This document shows positions 1 through 5,490 of a stretch of 6,675 bases of DNA, piece after piece. Made by a program: the position numbers and the translations under genes. The notes below the pieces were generated by a model. It saw nothing but the letters and a program-made list of their open reading frames with translations, had not been told where the DNA came from and did no database searches. The stretch spans positions 1 to 6,675 of the forward strand of contig JAIHZV010000063.1 in the NCBI GenBank assembly GCA_022718015.1, read 5' to 3'. Within the stretch, counting starts at the first letter, position 1. Each line of letters opens with the position of its first letter. Source of the stretch: Phascolarctobacterium sp. GTDB lineage: Bacteria; Bacillota; Negativicutes; Acidaminococcales; Acidaminococcaceae.

Positions 1-146
1 ATTCCCGGCAGCGGTGTTGTTTTGCGCGGAATATAGGTCAGCTCCTTAAAGCTGGCCTCGATAGCTGTTTCTCCCTGCTGCCCTGCCAGCAGCGCATAAT
101 CCTCACGTCCATAAAAATCCTGCAGTTTTTTTGCGTAATCAGTCAT
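1..146 (-). CDS. Unrecognised protein, N-terminal 48 residues only
   Basis: An open frame starts with ATG at 146-144 and runs off the left edge of the window, so only 48 residues are visible (beginning MTDYAKKLQDFYGRED and reaching TTPLPG). The start is well supported: AAAGGAG at 160-154 lies 7 bases upstream, inside the last codons of the binding-protein gene, and the two genes overlap by 8 bases (ATGACTGA), an arrangement typical of translational coupling in an operon. The visible part is hydrophilic, with no signal peptide or membrane segment, so it does not look like the start of a FecCD-type permease, which would be the usual next gene. It could be a soluble enzyme or accessory protein of the same uptake pathway. 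I cannot name a family from this fragment. That it is a real gene is fairly sure; its function is unknown. Confidence 0.7.
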   Translation of the reverse strand, partial: MTDYAKKLQDFYGREDYALLAGQQGETAIEASFKELTYIPRKTTPLPG

Positions 147-1103
147 TTTTCTTCTCCTTTACGATATCCGGATACAGCTTTGCTGCCATCAGCCGTACCG
201 CATCAGGATAATGTAAGCCTGGGTTCAGTAAAAATAATTCATCAGGTAAAAAAAAGACCTGGTTATTTTTTACTGCATCAATAGAATTCCACGCCTCATT
301 GCTCATGATCTCGCTCTTGAGCTTGCCTTCAACGTCCTGCTTCGCACCCATCGACGTAATAAAAATCACCTGCGGATTCTTCTCCAGCAAATCCTCCAGA
401 CTGTAGGGCGCCATGTCAGGCTGCGTGCCCATCGGTCCGCTCACGGCCTTCGTTGCTCCCTGCACAACATTATGCAGCTTGAGCAGCAGCCGGCAATGCT
501 GCTTTCCTTCTCCAGCGTTATGCCCATGTTCGTCGTATGCAGAATCGCCACAGAGCGCTCGCTCTTCGGCAGCTTGCTGACCGTGCTCGCGATATCCTTG
601 TCCAGCTTCTCAGCCATCGCCTTGCCCTTGTCCTCCTTGTGCATCACCTGTCCCAAAACGACAAGACTATGCTTCACATCTTCGTAGGACTTCAGGCTCA
701 GCACAATGACAGGGATATTATTCGATTCCAGTGTATGCAGATAGCGCTCGTGCATGCCCTTATAGGCAATGACCAGATCAGGCTTCAGCTCCACGATTTT
801 TTCTACGTTAATATTAAAAATAAAGCCAACCTCGGCAGCGTCCTTCGCAAACTCCGGCACCTTGCCCAGCTGCGTCTTCGCGCGGCCAACAACCTTGCCG
901 TCCACAGCCTCCACCAGCTCCAAAAACGACGGCGACAGGACAACAATTCTTTCAGGGATTTTCTTCAACGTGACAACGCGCTGATTGTCATCGGTAATTT
1001 TTGTTGCAGTGCTCACACTGGCAGTACTAGTTAGCGATGTGCAACCGCTCATGCATAAGCATAACACAAAAACCGTAAAAATTAAACTAAAAATTTTTCG
1101 CAT
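139..1103 (-). pseudogene. Periplasmic metal-complex binding lipoprotein (ABC importer), frameshifted
   Basis: This encodes an ABC-importer substrate-binding protein of the Peripla_BP_2 class, which carries iron-siderophore, heme or cobalamin to an inner-membrane permease. The first frame (1103 down to 441, stop TGA) gives 220 residues: a lipoprotein signal peptide with a basic start, a hydrophobic core and a lipobox MSGC with the lipidated Cys at about residue 21, then family-like stretches such as RIVVLSPSFLELVEAV, VEKIVELKPDLVIAY and the SSIAG region near residue 200. The C-terminal lobe continues in another frame (about 490 down to 139, stop TGA), with LLKLHNVVQGA, then LEDLLEKNPQVIFIT and a final PDAVRLMAAKLYPDIV. 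The whole span is 965 bases, one short of a multiple of three, and would give about 321 residues, the normal size for the family. The frame changes in a CTG-rich stretch near 483-495. Either the gene is inactivated, or there is a base error. Substrate cannot be assigned. It follows the TonB receptor by 74 bases and overlaps the next gene by 8. Confidence 0.85.
154..160 (-). promoter_or_regulatory. Ribosome binding site of the left-edge gene
   Basis: AAAGGAG is placed 7 bases before the ATG at 146-144. It sits within the 3' end of the binding-protein frame (codons for Val-Lys-Glu-Lys), which fixes the start of the overlapping downstream gene. Confidence 0.7.
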
Positions 1104-1125
1104 AATCCTTGCTTCCTCTTAGGCA

Positions 1126-1156
1126 AATAAAGCAGGCCACGAGGACCTGCTTTATT
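1126..1156 (-). terminator. Hairpin between receptor and binding-protein genes
   Basis: A perfect 11-base inverted repeat, AATAAAGCAGG at 1126-1136 and CCTGCTTTATT at 1146-1156, has a 9-base loop. It begins 21 bases after the receptor stop codon. On the minus strand the right arm ends in CTTTATTTG, so the U-tract is short and partly inside the stem, as in leaky or bidirectional terminators. Because the binding-protein gene starts only 22 bases further on and I see no promoter in between, it probably acts as a partial terminator or mRNA 3'-end stabiliser rather than a full stop. Confidence 0.65.
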
Positions 1157-1177
1157 AACTTGCTTTACCAGCTTTGT

Positions 1178-3319
1178 TTAGAATTTGTATTCCATACCAA
1201 CTCTGTACAAACGGCCAAGATTACCGTCAGCAAAGTTACCAAAGTTTTGGTGATTGCTGATGTTGTCAATGCCCAAATAAATCTTGGTGTCTTTATTGAT
1301 ATGTCTGGAGGTCATGATATTTGCAATAGTGAAATCCTTAGTATCGTAATAAGGATTAGCCATAGTGCTTCTCACATTATCACGATAGTAATAATTGATA
1401 TTAGACACTAAATCAAAGCTTACATCCCAAGCATAAATATTTTCCGGCTGATAGGAAATGCCAAAAGTAAACTGATGCTTAGCTCTATCGGATAAGCGCT
1501 TGTTGCCAGTTTTATCCTTAGCATCTAAGAAAGTATATCCGGCATTCAGATAAATATCCTTGCCCAGTCTATGCGAACCATACAGTTCCACGCCTTGCAA
1601 AATTGCTTCAGGAACATTTCTATAATGTTTGATTGCATCTTTTTCCGCTAGGCCAGGATGAGTTGTATTATTTGTAAAGGCCCCTGTTCTATAAGTTTCA
1701 ATCAAATCTTTTACTTCGTTTCGGAAAGCACCTAAATGTACAGTAGCTTTTTCTCCCCAATCCTTTTCGATAGCTAATTCATAGCTTAATGATTTTTCGG
1801 GTTTCAAATCTGGATTTCCTTCATAAAACTCGCCTTCAACAAATGTCATTCCCATTGGTCCCATGTTATACCATGCACCTGGAAACATTTCCCAATAATG
1901 ATAAAGCTCATTTACAGTAGGAGTTTTGTAGCCTTGACCAATAACTGCTTTAACACGTACATCATCAGCAGCATTATAAGTTGTTCCAATCTGACTCGTA
2001 ATTTCACTGCCAAACTTATCACTATGATCATAACGAACAGAAGGAATAACTAACCATTTTGCATCAGGTTTGATTTCATCCTGAACATAAGCAGCTAAAT
2101 AATTAATTTCCGCTTCATCATAAGCATCATGAACATTACTCATACCAGCAGGATTCTTTTTAATACGTGTACCTTCGCTCTTATCTTGGCGATATTCAAA
2201 ACCTGCTGTAAGTCTGTGCTTGTCACTTAAATTAATAGTATCTTTACCTTCAATAGTAGAGAGCGTTCGTTTTACAGTGTCAAATTTATTAGACACTTTA
2301 GATTCTGCTAAAACACCATTTTTGAACTTCTCCTCACGAGATTGACTAGTATAATTTTTATCATATACAGATTTATAAGCTCTAAACATCCAGTCATGTT
2401 TATTATCGTTACCACTATATGTCAAAGCATAATCAGTACGTTTGTTATCATTTTTAACAACGCCATTTTTATTCGTTACAGTTGTAGGCATCATCGGATG
2501 CATGCTAGGTGTAACCTTAGAAGAAAAACTATGCTCCTGATTATTTTCTTTTAATCTGCTAACATCAAAAGAAAGCTTATTACCATTATCAAACGTATAT
2601 CCAACATTCAAGGACAACGGCTGCTCCTTACCATAGAAGTTAGCTTCATTACCTTCCGAAACTTCATACGGTCTATTCTTATTCAGACCTGCATTAATTT
2701 TGTAGGAGTAATTCTTCTCTGCTCCCTGCAGATAAAGATTGCTCTTATAGCCTGCGCCCTTACCATTTTCGTACCAGCCATATTCGTAGTTTATTTCAGC
2801 GATGTTTTTATTAGGTGTCTTCGTAATAACGTTGATAACGCCGCCGATAGCATCACTACCGTACATTGCACCTGCAGGACCACGGATAATTTCTACCTTT
2901 TCAACGTCCTCCATGCGGATACGATCTACATCTAAAGCGTTGGCAGAGTTATATGACAGCTCGCCGCCCATACGCTTGCCATCCACCAGAATCAGCACGT
3001 GACGCGATTCACTGCCGCGGATGCTGACGTTGCTGCGTCCCTGAAAGTCATTGAAAACATTGACGCCCAAAGCACCCTTCAAGGCATCGTGCAGCGTCTT
3101 TGCCTGGGTCTGCTCCAGCTTTTTGCTGTCGACAATCTCTACAGCGGAAGGCGCTTCCTTAACGCTCATCTCCGTTCTTGTTGCGGTAACAACTACAGCG
3201 TCTAAGGAATACTCATCTAATGCTTCCTGAGCAGCGAATGCTGTTCCCCCCCAAAGTACACTACCGGTCAACAAGGTCGTCAGAACTAATCTTTGCAGTT
3301 CTTTTTTCTGCATACTCAT
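1178..3319 (-). CDS. TonB-dependent outer-membrane receptor (siderophore/heme/cobalamin class)
   Basis: This 713-residue protein is a complete TonB-dependent receptor that would take a scarce metal complex across the outer membrane using energy from TonB-ExbB-ExbD. A Sec signal peptide covers residues 1-29 (basic KKELQR, hydrophobic core, AFA-A cleavage site). A TonB-box-like segment, DAVVVTATRTE, lies at 40-50. The plug domain (about 50-170) has NVSIRGSESRHVLILVDGKR, then VEKVEIIRGPAGAMYGSDAIGGVINVIT. A 22-strand-type barrel follows, with GYKTPTVNELYH at 463-474 and EGNPDLKPE at 500-508, which resemble the FRAP...NPNL motifs of heme and CirA-like receptors, and it ends in the usual aromatic residue (YRVGMEYKF). 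Loop segments SMHPMMP (272-278) and MGPMGM (486-491) are rich in Met and His. Two start codons are possible, at 3319 and 3313; AGGAGTG at 3328-3322 fits either. It is the first gene of a probable operon with the binding protein. The substrate is not determined. Confidence 0.95.
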   Translation of the reverse strand: MSMQKKELQRLVLTTLLTGSVLWGGTAFAAQEALDEYSLDAVVVTATRTEMSVKEAPSAVEIVDSKKLEQTQAKTLHDALKGALGVNVFNDFQGRSNVSIRGSESRHVLILVDGKRMGGELSYNSANALDVDRIRMEDVEKVEIIRGPAGAMYGSDAIGGVINVITKTPNKNIAEINYEYGWYENGKGAGYKSNLYLQGAEKNYSYKINAGLNKNRPYEVSEGNEANFYGKEQPLSLNVGYTFDNGNKLSFDVSRLKENNQEHSFSSKVTPSMHPMMPTTVTNKNGVVKNDNKRTDYALTYSGNDNKHDWMFRAYKSVYDKNYTSQSREEKFKNGVLAESKVSNKFDTVKRTLSTIEGKDTINLSDKHRLTAGFEYRQDKSEGTRIKKNPAGMSNVHDAYDEAEINYLAAYVQDEIKPDAKWLVIPSVRYDHSDKFGSEITSQIGTTYNAADDVRVKAVIGQGYKTPTVNELYHYWEMFPGAWYNMGPMGMTFVEGEFYEGNPDLKPEKSLSYELAIEKDWGEKATVHLGAFRNEVKDLIETYRTGAFTNNTTHPGLAEKDAIKHYRNVPEAILQGVELYGSHRLGKDIYLNAGYTFLDAKDKTGNKRLSDRAKHQFTFGISYQPENIYAWDVSFDLVSNINYYYRDNVRSTMANPYYDTKDFTIANIMTSRHINKDTKIYLGIDNISNHQNFGNFADGNLGRLYRVGMEYKF

Positions 3320-3321
3320 AT

Positions 3322-3328
3322 CACTCCT
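3322..3328 (-). promoter_or_regulatory. Ribosome binding site of the TonB receptor gene
   Basis: AGGAGTG matches the anti-Shine-Dalgarno sequence well. The GGAG core is 4 bases from the ATG at 3319 and 10 bases from the ATG at 3313, so the site does not settle which of the two Met codons (MSM) is used. Confidence 0.75.
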
Positions 3329-3354
3329 ATAAAAAATATATACTGATACAGCCA

Positions 3355-3386
3355 GCGCTTAATTAAACCTTGGCAAGTTTAAACGC
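3355..3386 (-). promoter_or_regulatory. Nested inverted repeats in the receptor leader
   Basis: On the minus strand GCGTTTAA (3386-3379) can pair with TTAAGCGC (3362-3355) through 8 pairs including one G-U. Inside it, TTAAAC (3382-3377) can pair with GTTTAA (3368-3363), and CTT/AAG can close a small inner loop. The 8-pair and 6-pair stems share bases, so they are mutually exclusive. The element lies 36 bases upstream of the receptor start and within the transcript if the promoter at 3475-3503 is used. It could be an RNA switch, an mRNA stability hairpin or a DNA operator. It matches no riboswitch class I know. Confidence 0.4.
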
Positions 3387-3474
3387 AGCGTAAAACAGTC
3401 AGCTCGACGAGGTGTTTTTTCAAGCTTTTTATTTTTAATCCCTATTTCCATTCTCGCACTAAATCCTATCTGCA

Positions 3475-3503
3475 AGTATAACATGTAAGAGATTATAAGT
3501 CAA
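3475..3503 (-). promoter_or_regulatory. Sigma-70 promoter for the TonB receptor operon
   Basis: The minus strand carries TTGACT (3503-3498) and TATACT (3480-3475) separated by exactly 17 bases, one mismatch each from the consensus -35 and -10. Transcription would start near 3469-3470 and leave an untranslated leader of about 150 bases before the receptor gene. No convincing Fur box overlaps it, although iron control would be expected for this gene class. Confidence 0.65.
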
Positions 3504-3623
3504 GAAAAACAGGATTATTATTAAACTAAAAACAGTATTATTTTTATGTGTACATTAAGCATTATAACTATATCAGCTTATATATTCATATGTAAGCTGA
3601 TTGTAAAAACTACTTTCGCACAG
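3504..3623. other. AT-rich intergenic segment with one isolated palindrome
   Basis: No gene is visible between the receptor promoter and the ATPase terminator. The main structure is a perfect 9-base inverted repeat, ATCAGCTTA (3572-3580) and TAAGCTGAT (3593-3601), whose arms can extend inward through AT pairs. Neither side has a T-tract, so it is not a standard terminator. It lies 70-100 bases upstream of the receptor -35 box and could be a regulator site. A TATAAT on the minus strand (3566-3561) lacks a matching -35. Confidence 0.4.
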
Positions 3624-3660
3624 AAAAAACCAGCCGCCTGAATCTCTCCAGACGGCTGGT
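3624..3660 (-). terminator. Intrinsic terminator of the ATPase-nuclease gene
   Basis: ACCAGCCG and CGGCTGGT arms (3629-3636, 3653-3660) extend inward by four more pairs (TCTG with CAGG, including one G-U) to make a 12-pair stem with an 8-base loop. On the minus strand the stem is followed by a run of six T. It starts 9 bases after the stop codon. The sequence is nearly identical to the terminator after pheT. Confidence 0.9.
3626..3660. repeat. 35-base direct repeat, copy 1 (terminator sequence)
   Basis: Positions 3626-3660 match 5438-5472 in 34 of 35 bases; the only difference is T at 3643 against G at 5455, in the loop. Identity stops at both ends. The pair flanks the ATPase-nuclease gene in the same orientation. 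Confidence 0.9.
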
Positions 3661-3669
3661 AATTTATGC

Positions 3670-5340
3670 TCAATTTGTTACTATTTCTGCCTGCTTTTTA
3701 TGAAAAGCAATGCCATATTTATAAATCTTTGTTATTCCCCTGCTCTTCATCTCTGCGTCATATTGTTTCTCTTCAATCTGCTGCAAAGCACTTTGCGCCA
3801 GCTTAGCCAATGCTACATCAGAGTCTCCCTTTGCTTTAACTTCGACAATGATTCCTGGAAAAGTACACTTTTTCGGTTCGAGTGCAATATCATATCTTCC
3901 CTTGCCGCTCTCTCTGTTAGAACGTATAAAATAATTTTCGGCAAAAATCACGGCAATGCCTAACAATAACCCATGATAATAGTTTTCATTCAATGTGTCA
4001 TAATAGCTTACAGCCTCACGCAAGAACTTATTCAACGCTGCTTTTAGCGCTTTATCATCTTTCGCCAGCATCGCTTTCGTTATCGCATACGCTACATTAA
4101 TAGACATAGATTGAGAAAGATGAGCTATAATTTCTCTATAATACACATTTTTGAGCTCCCTATTAGGTATGCACAATTCACATTCCGTATCACCAAACGG
4201 CGTTAAGGTCGTCTTCACCGCTTTAAGATACCCTGCCATCAGCAATAAAGAAAAAATATTTTCCACTCTATCGCCAAGCTCAGGATAAATAACATTAGTA
4301 TAAACTAGAGAAGTAACCTTGCCGCCATCAATGACTTGCCGCAGACTTTCATAAGTATCCTCCTGAATATTATCAAGCATTTCATAAATAATTGAATTAC
4401 TTGATGTCTGCAACCAATAAGGCTGTGGCTGACAATCATTACTAAAATAATTCAGCACCGACCAAGGATTATAAATTTCTGTTGGACCAAATTTATAGCC
4501 ATCATACCAATCCCTGACCTCATCAAGCTTCTCTGCGGCCTCATAATAACGTGCCATTTCTGCAACCTCAGCAGCAGTAAAGCCAAAATGCGTACTAAAT
4601 TTTCTATCCAGCACGGAATACACCCTTACATTATTCAAGCCGCTGAAAATGCTCTCCTTCGCCACGCGCAAAATACCTGTCAAAATTCCATATGCAAGAT
4701 TATAATTATCTTTCAATGCAGAAGACAATATATCTCTAGCAAACTGAATAACTTCTTTATAATAACCATGAATATAGCCTGCTTGTATTGGAGTATCATA
4801 TTCATCAATAATCAATACTACATGCTCACCATAATGTTCTCTCAGCATTTGTGAAAGGCGCAAAATACTCATAGCATAATCTGTAGTATCGGCATTTCCA
4901 GATACTATTTTTTTATAAAAATCAGGATCAGAAATTTTATTACTATTTTTTAATTCAGAATGTCTGATATATTCATCACGAATTGTTTCTATAAGCCGTG
5001 GATAAAGTTCTGCCCATGTATATTTATTAGCATCTTTAAAACTCAAAAAAATCACAGGATACTTTCCTTGATATTGCGTATATTTTTCTCCCTGCTGCCA
5101 AATTTTCTTATCTTTAAAATAAACGCTCGTATCCTCAGCGCTTTTTTCAAAAAAGGTCTTCAGCATATTCATATTCAGCGTTTTACCAAAACGTCTAGGG
5201 CGAGTGAAAAGAGAAATTGCAGCACGTTCATCAAGCAATTCTTTTATTAGCAAGGTTTTATCAATATAATAATAGTTTTTGCAGATCTCTTTGTAATCCG
5301 TAGAACCTAAAGGCAACGGCAGTTTACTGATAAATTCCAC
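3670..5340 (-). CDS. AAA-ATPase-like / PD-(D/E)XK nuclease fusion protein, function unknown
   Basis: This protein (about 556 residues) has the two-domain layout of the AAA-ATPase_like (PF09820) plus PDDEXK_9 (PF08011) family, found in many copies in Bacteroidetes, Fusobacteria and some Firmicutes. Numbering below counts from an upstream GTG at 5349. The N-terminal part has the family hallmark YYYIDKTLLIKELLD, then a Walker-A-like LFTRPRRFGKTLNM with Lys56, and a Walker-B-like VVLIIDEYD at 177-185. The C-terminal domain has nuclease-like residues Asp487 (GRYDIAL) and Glu503-x-Lys505 (IVEVKAKG). I prefer the GTG at 5340 as start: the AAAGGAG at 5355-5349 overlaps the 5349 codon but is 8 bases from 5340 (TTG at 5343 is also possible). 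It stands alone, with its own promoter and terminator, and is AT-rich (28% GC in one 60-base row counted by hand, against 57% in pheT), which suggests acquisition. Its cellular role is not established; ATPase and nuclease activity are inferred from motifs only. Confidence 0.9.
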   Translation of the reverse strand: MEFISKLPLPLGSTDYKEICKNYYYIDKTLLIKELLDERAAISLFTRPRRFGKTLNMNMLKTFFEKSAEDTSVYFKDKKIWQQGEKYTQYQGKYPVIFLSFKDANKYTWAELYPRLIETIRDEYIRHSELKNSNKISDPDFYKKIVSGNADTTDYAMSILRLSQMLREHYGEHVVLIIDEYDTPIQAGYIHGYYKEVIQFARDILSSALKDNYNLAYGILTGILRVAKESIFSGLNNVRVYSVLDRKFSTHFGFTAAEVAEMARYYEAAEKLDEVRDWYDGYKFGPTEIYNPWSVLNYFSNDCQPQPYWLQTSSNSIIYEMLDNIQEDTYESLRQVIDGGKVTSLVYTNVIYPELGDRVENIFSLLLMAGYLKAVKTTLTPFGDTECELCIPNRELKNVYYREIIAHLSQSMSINVAYAITKAMLAKDDKALKAALNKFLREAVSYYDTLNENYYHGLLLGIAVIFAENYFIRSNRESGKGRYDIALEPKKCTFPGIIVEVKAKGDSDVALAKLAQSALQQIEEKQYDAEMKSRGITKIYKYGIAFHKKQAEIVTN

Positions 5341-5348
5341 CAAACTCA

Positions 5349-5355
5349 CTCCTTT
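5349..5355 (-). promoter_or_regulatory. Ribosome binding site that decides the ATPase start
   Basis: AAAGGAG ends on the first base of the upstream GTG at 5349, which rules that codon out in practice. The GGAG core is 5 bases from TTG at 5343 and 8 bases from GTG at 5340, so translation most likely begins at one of these, removing two or three residues from the longest frame. Confidence 0.7.
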
Positions 5356-5372
5356 CGCGAAGCTTTTTTATC

Positions 5373-5381
5373 ATTATATCA
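5373..5381 (-). promoter_or_regulatory. Extended -10 promoter of the ATPase-nuclease gene
   Basis: The minus strand reads TGATATAAT: a perfect TATAAT (5378-5373) preceded by the TG of an extended -10 element. The -35 region (around 5396-5401, TACAAA) is poor, as is usual for extended -10 promoters. Transcription would start near 5366, giving a leader of about 26 bases. It lies between the pheT terminator and the gene, so the gene is expressed independently of pheT. Confidence 0.6.
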
Positions 5382-5437
5382 TCTTTCACTATACTTTTGT
5401 AGGGCAGCTTTTGAGTTTTATCATTCGCCTACAAAGC

Positions 5438-5472
5438 AAAACCAGCCGCCTGAAGCTCTCCAGACGGCTGGT
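5438..5472 (-). terminator. Terminator after pheT, near-copy of the one at 3624-3660
   Basis: The arms ACCAGCCG (5441-5448) and CGGCTGGT (5465-5472) form the same 12-pair stem as the terminator after the ATPase gene. The hairpin starts 18 bases after the pheT stop. Its T-tract on the minus strand is interrupted (TTTTGCTTTG), so it may be leakier than the other copy. Confidence 0.85.
5438..5472. repeat. 35-base direct repeat, copy 2 (terminator sequence)
   Basis: This is the partner of the repeat at 3626-3660, 1812 bases away. It is the terminator of pheT, so it may be the original copy, with the other created when the ATPase unit arrived or by spread of a common terminator sequence through the genome. 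Confidence 0.9.
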
Positions 5473-5490
5473 TTATTTTAATTTTATATT

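Noticed and set aside
483..495. Programmed ribosomal frameshifting in the binding-protein gene
   Set aside because: There is no A/T-rich slippery heptamer and no clear stimulatory structure, binding proteins of this class are not known to use it, and a few residues also seem to be missing at the junction.
537..1034. A 165-residue plus-strand open frame, and other plus-strand frames across the window
   Set aside because: They lie opposite well-supported minus-strand genes, show no family motifs and follow from the codon pattern of the real genes.
3320..3470. Cobalamin riboswitch in the receptor leader
   Set aside because: I looked for the conserved B12-box-type sequence on the minus strand and did not find it.
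3510..3522. A Fur-box-like AT-rich stretch just upstream of the receptor -35
   Set aside because: By eye it matches only about 8 of 12 informative positions of a GATAATnATTATC core, which is not notable in DNA this AT-rich.
3561..3566. Second minus-strand promoter with TATAAT
   Set aside because: No reasonable -35 element lies 16-18 bases upstream, and the promoter at 3475-3503 is far better.
3626..5472. Insertion sequence or transposon bounded by the twin repeats
   Set aside because: The repeats are direct copies of a working terminator, there is no transposase, and no inverted ends or short target duplication are visible.
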